From contig NZ_LHVE01000014.1 in assembly GCF_001269655.1 (NCBI RefSeq), positions 62,001 to 126,000 on the forward strand: DNA of 64,000 nt. Direction: 5' to 3'. The notes beneath the pieces are model-generated. The model had not been told where the DNA came from. It searched no databases and worked only from the letters and a program-made list of their open reading frames with translations. This document shows positions 1 to 7,232 of this stretch, piece by piece. The stretch's first letter is position 1; the number at the start of each line of letters is the position of its first letter. The DNA is from Pseudomonas thivervalensis (GTDB lineage Bacteria; Pseudomonadota; Gammaproteobacteria; Pseudomonadales; Pseudomonadaceae). Made by a program: the position numbers and the translations under genes.

Positions 1-184
1 GATATTCGATGATTTGTACCCTACACTTGTAGGGGTGACTTAAAAGGACATCTATGGGATGTCTCCACTGCCTCGTCGCGACGCGGCATAACTTCACCAG
101 GAGCACGGGAATGCAATCATGATTAGCACTTACGTTGAGCCAACAGCTTATTGGGAGCCTAGGGCGCTCGGTGGTTAGGCAGCA
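1..184 (+). repeat. Leader direct repeat, copy A (decayed)
   Basis: This stretch aligns, with many substitutions and a few small indels, to 930-1150, which is the leader and 5' end of the HlyD-like gene. Both copies hold an inverted repeat CCCTACA-N2-TGTAGGG, then a shared TCTATGGGA block, a GCGGCAT block and an AGGAGC block. The similarity runs on to a GGTTAGGCA string that in copy B encodes part of the N-terminus of the fusion protein. In copy A the matching frame has stops, so it reads as a broken remnant. The repeat may continue left of the window. Confidence 0.75.
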
Positions 185-220
185 CCGAACTAGAGTGGAA
201 CAAAGGGAAAATCTAGATTA

Positions 221-248
221 TTGACTTTCGTTTTCGTTTCGGTAATAC
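221..248 (+). promoter_or_regulatory. Candidate sigma-70 promoter
   Basis: TTGACT at 221-226 and TAATAC at 243-248 are separated by 16 bases, a good sigma-70 match in AT-rich sequence. The spacer region also carries a CTTTCG/CGAAAG inverted repeat (about 225-255). No established gene follows directly on this strand; only the tiny ORF at 314-394 is downstream. Inference from motif alone. Confidence 0.35.
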
Positions 249-313
249 GACGAAAGCCATTAAACATCTAAGAATGCATCATTCATAAACAGACGTTGGA
301 GGCCGCCACAATA

Positions 314-394
314 ATGCTCATTCAACCCAAAGGATGGGGAGCTATTTTACTTCCCAGAATAGGCGACCATCGCGATATCGCCTGCAAGCACTAA
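314..394 (+). CDS. Possible 26-residue ORF, unproven
   Basis: ATG at 314 follows a GGAGG about 11-12 bases upstream and lies downstream of the promoter-like pair at 221-248. The product would be 26 residues beginning MLIQPKGWG, with no double-glycine leader and no recognisable motif. It sits where a small peptide gene could be expected in a microcin locus, which is the only reason for listing it. It may well be chance. Confidence 0.15.
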   Translation: MLIQPKGWGAILLPRIGDHRDIACKH

Positions 395-414
395 TCAACT
401 ACCAAAAACCTTCA

Positions 415-849
415 CTATAGAGCACGTGATAATGTCACCAGTCGGTCGTATGGCCCAGTAAAAATTGCGACACTCCTTTGGATGGTGCATGTGATAACTT
501 CGGATTTGCAATCATCCGAGAAATACACACCATCACGCCTCTCTGAATATCCGATGGATAGCATTGCGTCCCGCAACAAGCTTGGCTCCATATTAGCTCT
601 GACTCTTAATTCAGCAGATGCCTCATCAAAATACATTTTCTTAGCAGTTACCGCCAAGTATCCAATTGTTCCTCCCACAACTTCCCAACCTGAAAAATCA
701 TTTCTCAATGAAAATTTCTCCATAAAAACAAATACCAAAGCTATCAGTAAGGAGACCATTATATTTCTTCCAACCAAAACGAAGATCTTGGAAGGACCAC
801 CTGACAGCTGGTCCCTAAGCTTTAACCTTTTTATAACATTTTCGGCCAT
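415..849 (-). CDS. Unrecognised small membrane protein in the microcin island
   Basis: I do not recognise this 144-residue protein. ATG at 849 is preferred over the TTG at 870 because a GCGAGG ribosome site lies just upstream of it. Residues about 20-45 form a hydrophobic segment (FVLVGRN then SLLIALVFVF). A second, weaker one follows around 55-65, and a soluble C-terminal part contains two cysteines (DDCKSEVITC). A Gly-Gly pair occurs near residue 17 (QLSGG), but the stretch before it is basic and fits a double-glycine leader only partly. The gene lies on the strand opposite the exporter operon, between the two leader repeats. It could be an immunity protein, an odd peptide substrate, or unrelated cargo. 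Base composition is AT-rich like the exporter genes. Confidence 0.55.
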   Translation of the reverse strand: MAENVIKRLKLRDQLSGGPSKIFVLVGRNIMVSLLIALVFVFMEKFSLRNDFSGWEVVGGTIGYLAVTAKKMYFDEASAELRVRANMEPSLLRDAMLSIGYSERRDGVYFSDDCKSEVITCTIQRSVAIFTGPYDRLVTLSRAL

Positions 850-929
850 ATGTTCGTCCTCGCTGCACAACTTTTGAATCGCTCACCTAACGCCCTTCCA
901 AACAGCACACATAAATCAACGATAACGAC

Positions 930-1150
930 GAAATTCGAAGATTTGTACCCTACACATGTAGGGGTGACCCAAGCGGCCGTCTATGGGAATCTTCACAGCC
1001 ACGCCGCGATGCGGCATGCCTTCCCAAGGAGCTCCGGGATACAACTATTGTCAGCAAGGAATGCTCACATTGACCCAAGACACGTCGTTATTCAGAACAG
1101 AGGCTCTAGAAGCCCAACAGGTGCAATGGTTAGGCAACATCGTCCTGATT
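930..1150 (+). repeat. Leader direct repeat, copy B (intact, ahead of the exporter operon)
   Basis: This is the functional partner of the copy at 1-184. It carries CCCTACACATGTAGGG at 948-963, the shared TCTATGGGA, GCGGCAT and AGGAGC blocks, and the first codons of the HlyD-like gene. The inverted repeat with 7-base arms is a likely operator or a landmark of the promoter region. The 850-929 stretch before it shows nothing else recognisable. Confidence 0.7.
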
Positions 1151-2344
1151 CGCCCCGTCTCGTTCGCCTTCCTCACAGTCTTCGCCACAGCCCTTGCATC
1201 AATCGTTGTTATTTTTTTCATATGGGGAAGCTATACCAAGCGAAGCAGCATAGCTGGGCAATTACTGCCCTCTTCGGGGCAGATTAAAGTTTATGCACCA
1301 CAACAAGGACGGGTGCTTGAAAGCTTCATTCATGAGGGGCAGCACGTTAAGGCGGGCACCCACTTGCTCACATTATCCAGCGAGCACTATGGCGAAAATT
1401 CCGATCCAATTCAGGAAAGTATTAGTAGCAACCTTAAGGAAAGAAAACGGTCCTTAATTGATGAACTCACAAAAACAAAAACACTGCAGGCTGATCAAAG
1501 GAAAAGCCTTACCAGCCATTTAAGCAGCTTAAAAAACGAGTTGGATATTTTAGCCGGGCAAATTTCCAGTCAAAAACAGCTGGTTGCCTTGGCTTCCAAT
1601 GCCACCAGTCGTTATTCAGGTTTAATGGAAAAGGGATATATAGCCATGGATCAGCTACAGCAACGGCAGGCAGAGCTACTCAATCATCGACAGAAACTAA
1701 ATACCCTTGACCGTGACCGCTCCGCGCTGCGACAACGGATAACCGAACGCCGCAACGAGCTTTCTGGCTTATCCGCTCGACATGAAAATCAACTCGCCAT
1801 CATTCATAGAACGCTATCGGAAATTGATCGAGAGATCATCGAGAGTGAGGCGCGGCGTATATTAGTTATCAAGGCGCCTCAAGAAGGTGTCGTGACTGCC
1901 ATTTTGGCAGAGCCCGGACAGTCCACAGGTACCGCTAGACCGCTTTTAAGCATCGTTCCAAACAACGCCTCATTGCACGCCGAGCTTTATTCTCCGAGTA
2001 AGTCCATCGGTTTCATCCGAGTTGGCGATGAAGTACGTATTCGCTATCAAGCCTATCCTTATCAAAAATTCGGGCAACACAACGGCATCGTTAAATCCAT
2101 CTCCAAGGCCTCGGTTTCTGCCGTGGAACTTGCAAGCACGGTCGGAGAAATACCCGGCATTGGTCTGGACGGCGAACGCTATTACCGAATACGCGTAGGT
2201 CTGGACAAGCAGCATGTCCTGGCCTATGGCGAACAACGGTCATTACAAACCGGCATGTTACTTGAAGCGGACATCATGCAAGAGACTCGTCATCTTTATG
2301 AATGGGTTCTTGAGCCTCTTTATAGCCTGACGGGTAGGCTCTAG
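1061..2344 (+). CDS. HlyD-family membrane fusion protein of a microcin exporter
   Basis: Periplasmic adaptor that would link the inner membrane ABC transporter to the outer membrane factor in a type I secretion system. The 427-residue product has a short cytoplasmic N-terminus (LFRTEALEAQQVQWLG), one membrane span at about 34-54, and a barrel-sandwich half (GQIKVYAPQQGRVLESF). A long Glu/Lys/Gln-rich coiled-coil region at about 120-260 is followed by the second lipoyl half (IKAPQEGVVTAILAEPGQS) and a beta-rich C-terminus. The N-terminus resembles CvaA-type partners of peptidase-containing transporters. A longer reading from 983 would run through the repeated leader and is unlikely. TTG at 1070 is also possible, since AAGGA at 1056-1060 is better spaced for it. 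First gene of the operon; its stop overlaps the ribosome site of the next gene. Confidence 0.9.
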   Translation: MLTLTQDTSLFRTEALEAQQVQWLGNIVLIRPVSFAFLTVFATALASIVVIFFIWGSYTKRSSIAGQLLPSSGQIKVYAPQQGRVLESFIHEGQHVKAGTHLLTLSSEHYGENSDPIQESISSNLKERKRSLIDELTKTKTLQADQRKSLTSHLSSLKNELDILAGQISSQKQLVALASNATSRYSGLMEKGYIAMDQLQQRQAELLNHRQKLNTLDRDRSALRQRITERRNELSGLSARHENQLAIIHRTLSEIDREIIESEARRILVIKAPQEGVVTAILAEPGQSTGTARPLLSIVPNNASLHAELYSPSKSIGFIRVGDEVRIRYQAYPYQKFGQHNGIVKSISKASVSAVELASTVGEIPGIGLDGERYYRIRVGLDKQHVLAYGEQRSLQTGMLLEADIMQETRHLYEWVLEPLYSLTGRL

Positions 2345-2355
2345 GAGCAGCGCCG

Positions 2356-4491
2356 TTGAATTACACAAATGCAATCTCACTCCACTGGGGACGCCGGCTT
2401 CCATTATTACTGCAAACCGAAGCCACTGAATGCGGTCTGGCATGTTTAGCCATGATACTTGGCTACCATGGGCATAACTCAAGTTTGTATGAACTCCGAA
2501 ACAGATTCCAAACCTCATTAAAAGGCATGACATTAAAACAGATCATTCAAATAGCCGACCAACTGAAGCTGGGAACACGTGCCGTCAGGCTTGACATGAA
2601 AGATCTTCTGCAACTGAAACTGCCCTGTATTCTTCACTGGGATTTCAATCACTTTGTAGTCTTGAAGTCCGTACGTAAAAACCACCTAGTGTTACATGAT
2701 CCGGCCCGAGGCATTCGACATATATCACTTACCGAGAGCAGTGAGTTTTTCACCGGAATAGCGCTGGAATTATGGCCAGCGTTTAATTTTGAAGAGAAGA
2801 AAAAGAAGCCCGATATCAAATTTTCCAAGATGCTTGGAAAAACGACGGGGCTGTATCGATCACTGTTGCAAGTACTTCTACTGGCGTTCGCGCTGGAAAT
2901 ATTTTCTCTCGCCAGTCCGTTTTTTCTCCAGTGGACAATCGACAATGTGCTTGTCAGTGAAGACAACGAGTTATTGAAAACCCTTGTATTGGGCTTTGGG
3001 TTGTTAATGCTTATGCAACAGGGGGTGACAGCCATTCGTGCATGGGTGTTGATTCACATGAACACGATGATTAGCGTGCAATGGCGCGCCAACGTACTCA
3101 CTCATTTGTTGAGATTGCCCATTCATTTTTTTGAAAGACGACATCTGGCCGATGTCGTATCGCGCTTTAGCGCAGTAAACCATATCCAACAGACACTCAC
3201 CGCCGCATTTTTTTCCAGTGTGCTTGATGGTCTGATGAGTATTGCTACATTGGTACTAATGTTTATGTACAGTCCTACTCTGGCTTCTATTTCCCTCGTC
3301 ACCATGGCGCTTTATATATTAGGCCGCTGCATCTGGTACTCCCCTTTTCGCCGGGCAACGGAGGAACAAATTATCCACGCGGCGCGTCAGGAGAGCCATT
3401 TTTTAGAAACCATCAGAGGTGTTCGCGCGATCAAGCTATTCCGGCGACCCGATGAGCGACGCTCCACTTGGTTAGGCCTGTTGATCGAACAAATCAATGC
3501 AGATATTCGAACTCAAAAAATGCAACTTCTTTACACCCAAATGAACGGGTTACTTTTCGGCATCGAAAACCTGCTGGCGGTGTGGTTTGGCGCCGGTATG
3601 GTAATGAGTGGACATTTCAGTGTGGGTGTATTGATGGCCTTCACCGCCTATAGGACACAATTTGTCAGTAGGGTGTCGAATCTGGTGGACCATTTTTTCG
3701 AATTGCATATGCTTCAACTCTACGGTGAGCGCTTAGCCGATATTGTTCTTCATCCGCCGGAGGATAGCCACGGGGACATTAATTTAGCCATCCCCTGTAC
3801 ACGCAGCGCCCATATAGAAATAAGAGACTTAATGTACCGTTACTCTGACCAAGAGCCTTATATTATTGACAAGCTGAACTTATCTATCGCCGAGGGAGAA
3901 TCGATAGCTATCACGGGAGCCTCCGGTGCGGGAAAAAGCACTTTGATCAACTTGATGCTAGGGATTCTCTCTCCCAGCGAAGGGCAAATCAAAATTGCCG
4001 GAATAGAAGTAAAAGACATGCGCGTAGACACACTCCGTGACATGGTCGGCACGGTGATGCAGGATGATGTCTTGTTTGCCGGATCACTGGCGGAGAACAT
4101 TTCTTTTTTCGATCAGGATGCTGATATGTCCTGGATCATGCAATGTGCAGAAATGGCCGCGATCCATAATAGTATCCAATCAATGCCTATGGGATACAGC
4201 ACGCTGGTTGGGGACATGGGGACGGTGCTCTCAGGCGGGCAGAAACAACGCGTACTCTTGGCTCGTGCGCTTTATAAAAAAGCCAGGATTTTATTCCTTG
4301 ATGAAGCCACCAGCCATCTCGATCTGCAATGCGAGCAATTAGTCAACGACGCCATACGCTCGCTCAAAATAACTCGAATAATAGTCGCGCATCGGCCTGA
4401 GACGATCGCGTCAGCGGATCGGGTTTTCATATTAGAATCCGGTAAATTAAAACCGTCCCCCTTCCACGCAAATGTGAATGCAATCAGATGA
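2356..4491 (+). CDS. Peptidase-containing ABC transporter (CvaB type, C39 protease)
   Basis: Bifunctional exporter that cuts the double-glycine leader off a peptide and pumps the core out. The 711 residues run in order: C39 peptidase domain (about 10-130) with Gln20, catalytic Cys26 (TEATECGLAC), His99 (WDFNHFVVL) and Asp115 (LHDPARG); six-span membrane domain (about 165-440); nucleotide-binding domain with Walker A GASGAGKST at 521-529, signature LSGGQ at 625-629, and Walker B ending in Asp649-Glu650. All catalytic residues are present, so both protease and ATPase should work. Start is TTG, eight bases after AGGAG at 2343-2347. The intact Cys-His-Asp set predicts a double-glycine substrate, although none is convincing in this window. 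Confidence 0.95.
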   Translation: MNYTNAISLHWGRRLPLLLQTEATECGLACLAMILGYHGHNSSLYELRNRFQTSLKGMTLKQIIQIADQLKLGTRAVRLDMKDLLQLKLPCILHWDFNHFVVLKSVRKNHLVLHDPARGIRHISLTESSEFFTGIALELWPAFNFEEKKKKPDIKFSKMLGKTTGLYRSLLQVLLLAFALEIFSLASPFFLQWTIDNVLVSEDNELLKTLVLGFGLLMLMQQGVTAIRAWVLIHMNTMISVQWRANVLTHLLRLPIHFFERRHLADVVSRFSAVNHIQQTLTAAFFSSVLDGLMSIATLVLMFMYSPTLASISLVTMALYILGRCIWYSPFRRATEEQIIHAARQESHFLETIRGVRAIKLFRRPDERRSTWLGLLIEQINADIRTQKMQLLYTQMNGLLFGIENLLAVWFGAGMVMSGHFSVGVLMAFTAYRTQFVSRVSNLVDHFFELHMLQLYGERLADIVLHPPEDSHGDINLAIPCTRSAHIEIRDLMYRYSDQEPYIIDKLNLSIAEGESIAITGASGAGKSTLINLMLGILSPSEGQIKIAGIEVKDMRVDTLRDMVGTVMQDDVLFAGSLAENISFFDQDADMSWIMQCAEMAAIHNSIQSMPMGYSTLVGDMGTVLSGGQKQRVLLARALYKKARILFLDEATSHLDLQCEQLVNDAIRSLKITRIIVAHRPETIASADRVFILESGKLKPSPFHANVNAIR

Positions 4492-5900
4492 AGGGCTATT
4501 CCACCTGTGCCCTCTCCCTACTTGTCGGGGGCATAACGTTATCAGCTATGGGGGCTGAGCTTGTTGCGCCAAACCACGTCACATCAGCCTCTTCAAAAGC
4601 AAGTATCTACACGGATCAGCCGTGCACCTTCGGAAGTATTCCTACAAAATTATCTCTACAGGAGACCATAGAACGGATACTTTGCAATGATCCCAAAACA
4701 CGCTCGGCCTGGGCTCATGCAAAAGCGCAAGCCGCTCAAATCGGAGTCAGTCGATCTTTATATTTTCCGAAACTCACCGGCAGCAGCGGCATGTCTACGG
4801 GACGGACCGTTACTGATTATGAGCAACGCAGCGAACTTTCCAGCGAAGGAAACCAACGGCAGATTTCCAATAGGTTGCATTTCAGTTGGGTACTGTTCGA
4901 TTTTGGGCATAGGGAAGCCGAGCTAAAAAGATCCATGCAGCTCCTGGTTGCTGCCAATGCCAATCAAGACGCCGTACTGCAAAAATCTTTCGCTTCCGCA
5001 GCAGAGCTTTACTACAGAGCTCTTGCCGCTCAGCGCAGCTTGATCACCTCATCAAAGGTTACATCGTTTGCAGTGGAAAATCTCGACGCAGCAGAAGCGA
5101 AGTATCGATCTGGAGCCGCAGCACTTTCCGATTTATTGCAAGCGAAAGCAGCCTATTCCCAAGCCAGTCTGAATCACATTCGCGATCAGGGAGCGCTCCG
5201 CAATGCCACTGGGCTGCTTGCGCTGCGCATGGGACTCTCTCCTGAGACAGCATTCGCATTGGAGGGCGATCTAACATCATTACCCGATACGCGATTTATC
5301 AAGACAATTGACGAGCTATTTCAACAAGCCCAACAAGATCACCCTGCTTTGGTAGCCGTTAGAGCTCGGATCAAAGCCACTGAAGCGAAGCTTAATGAGA
5401 GTCGCGCGGCTGGAAAACCGACCCTTTCACTAACGGCGGATATTTCCCATACCCGGGTTGATCAATCCCAGATGCTTAAAGGCGACAGACGTGACCGGGA
5501 TAGAGCCGTTGGCCTGCAATTAAGCATTCCGCTATTCGATGGCTTCAGCCGAAAATATCAGATACGCAGTGATATCGCCCGTCTTGAGGCAAGCAAGGAA
5601 GAACTTCTGGAGGAACAACTGAGGTTATCGCTTGAACTCTGGGAAAACTATCAAACCCTAAGTAATGAGTTTCAGCGACTGAACCATACCAACAAGTTGA
5701 TCACACAGTCACAACAATCCCTTGAGGTAGTGCAAGGTCGCTATCGATCCGGGGTGGGTAGCATGATTGAATTGTTAAGCGCTTTAAATACCTACGCAGG
5801 CGCTGAAGCTCAGCACATTAACGCCTTGAACGTTTGGCACACCGCACGATTAAGACTTTCAGAAAATTTGGGACTGTTGGGCTTTTGGAGATTGAACTGA
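4488..5900 (+). CDS. TolC-family outer membrane efflux protein
   Basis: Outer membrane channel of the type I exporter. The 470-residue protein starts with a signal peptide (MKGYSTCALSLLVGG... cut near SAMGA). It has the two internally repeated alpha-helical halves of the TolC/OEP family, with the typical RSGAAALSDLLQAKAAYSQA and RYRSGVGSMIELLSALNTY motifs. The ATGA start overlaps the stop of the ABC transporter gene, so the two are translationally coupled. A dedicated outer membrane factor inside the operon means the system need not borrow the housekeeping TolC. Confidence 0.93.
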   Translation: MKGYSTCALSLLVGGITLSAMGAELVAPNHVTSASSKASIYTDQPCTFGSIPTKLSLQETIERILCNDPKTRSAWAHAKAQAAQIGVSRSLYFPKLTGSSGMSTGRTVTDYEQRSELSSEGNQRQISNRLHFSWVLFDFGHREAELKRSMQLLVAANANQDAVLQKSFASAAELYYRALAAQRSLITSSKVTSFAVENLDAAEAKYRSGAAALSDLLQAKAAYSQASLNHIRDQGALRNATGLLALRMGLSPETAFALEGDLTSLPDTRFIKTIDELFQQAQQDHPALVAVRARIKATEAKLNESRAAGKPTLSLTADISHTRVDQSQMLKGDRRDRDRAVGLQLSIPLFDGFSRKYQIRSDIARLEASKEELLEEQLRLSLELWENYQTLSNEFQRLNHTNKLITQSQQSLEVVQGRYRSGVGSMIELLSALNTYAGAEAQHINALNVWHTARLRLSENLGLLGFWRLN

Positions 5901-5946
5901 CACAGCACAACAGATCATAAACAAGGAACCTCATAACGAGATCAGC

Positions 5947-7074
5947 ATGGACCGTGACCCTTTAAATTCCAGACCTTCGCAACACAGTGATAGTTTTATC
6001 AGAAACACCCTTTCTATCTTATTGCCGTATTGGCAAAGTAAGGAACGAATATTCGCTTGGATTACAGCGGTACTGCTTATATTTCTGTCGCTTCTGGCCG
6101 TTGCCACAGCGCTGATCGTTAACGAATGGTATAGGTACTTTTATGACGCAATACAGGAAGGCGATATAAAACAATTTTATCTTCTGATATTGATATTCAT
6201 AGGTGTCGTCATTTTTTCTGTCTTCAGATCGGTCCTGATAGCATACTTGGTTGACATCTTGGCTTTGAGATGGCGAAGATGGTTAACCAACCATTACCTT
6301 TTCCTTTGGACACTAGATCCTGCCCAAACCGATCAAACTGGAAACGAGGTAGACAATCCAGACCAACGCATCGCAGAGGACGTTAATAAATTTACCTTTG
6401 AGACCATCGACCTGGCTTGCGGACTAATCTTTACTACCGCCAGCGTAATAACCTTCAGCGTAGTGTTAATCCGCGCCTCCGGTGATGCTGCACTTTGGGG
6501 AATCACGATACCTTGCTACATGTTCCTAGCCGCTATTACATATGCTTTTATCGGAACTCTGGTCAGTCAAAAAATCGGCTTCAATCTAATTTCTTTAAGC
6601 AACAACCAACAACGATTGGAAGCCGATCTACGCTACTTCTTAATCAAGCTCCGGGAGAAATTCAAAAAAGCTCCTTCTCTCTTGGAACACGAACCTGAGA
6701 AAAGCAATATTAATCACAAGCTCGAAAGTAGCTTGGCAAACTTCCGCAAAATAATACAAATAAAAATGCGCCTATCGTTGTTCACGGAGACATATGGCCA
6801 ACTGGCCTTGATTCTAAGCAGCTTATTGGCCGCCCCGCGCTTCTTTGCCGGCCATATAACCTTTGGTGATTTGATGCAGATAAATTCGGCTTTTGGAAAT
6901 TTAAGTGAAAACCTTAGCTGGTTCATCAACGCCTACAGCAGGCTCGCTGACTGGAAAGCAACCACAGATCGCCTGATCACTTTCAATAAAGCAATGAGGA
7001 ACTCTCCTGCGGAGGCGCCGAAGCATCCACAGCCGTCCTCCTCTGACACAGGGCTATCGGCGGACATTCACTGA
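5947..7074 (+). CDS. SbmA/BacA-like permease, YddA-type membrane half without ATPase
   Basis: Inner membrane protein of 375 residues resembling the membrane half of YddA-type and SbmA/BacA transporters. Family signs are the N-terminal NEWYRYFYDAIQ segment, RWRRWLTNHYL, the conserved NPDQRIAEDV motif (near residue 138), and an ENLSWFINAYSRLADWKA segment near the end. It stops where YddA proteins continue into a nucleotide-binding domain, so it would act like SbmA, which is a secondary transporter of peptides. In a microcin operon this could give immunity, uptake, or a second export step; none is shown by sequence. The last 20 or so codons (from about 7010) are GC-rich and low in complexity, unlike the rest of the gene. 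The ribosome site is weak. Confidence 0.8.
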   Translation: MDRDPLNSRPSQHSDSFIRNTLSILLPYWQSKERIFAWITAVLLIFLSLLAVATALIVNEWYRYFYDAIQEGDIKQFYLLILIFIGVVIFSVFRSVLIAYLVDILALRWRRWLTNHYLFLWTLDPAQTDQTGNEVDNPDQRIAEDVNKFTFETIDLACGLIFTTASVITFSVVLIRASGDAALWGITIPCYMFLAAITYAFIGTLVSQKIGFNLISLSNNQQRLEADLRYFLIKLREKFKKAPSLLEHEPEKSNINHKLESSLANFRKIIQIKMRLSLFTETYGQLALILSSLLAAPRFFAGHITFGDLMQINSAFGNLSENLSWFINAYSRLADWKATTDRLITFNKAMRNSPAEAPKHPQPSSSDTGLSADIH

Positions 7075-7232
7075 GCGATTGCAGATCCACTGTGGCAAAG
7101 TCCCAGCAGGACCGACGCACAGCGGACACGAATTTTCCAAAGAACCCCCACCCGCAAATCGCTACACTGCCCAGGTAGTGCGTGCCGGATGCGCGCACAG
7201 TTCAATCAGACCGCTGGATGCAGGAGACAAGT

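Noticed and set aside
482..877. 131-codon plus-strand ORF in the microcin island
   Set aside because: It overlaps the 144-residue minus-strand ORF almost entirely and has no ribosome site or double-glycine leader; the minus-strand frame has a clear ribosome site.
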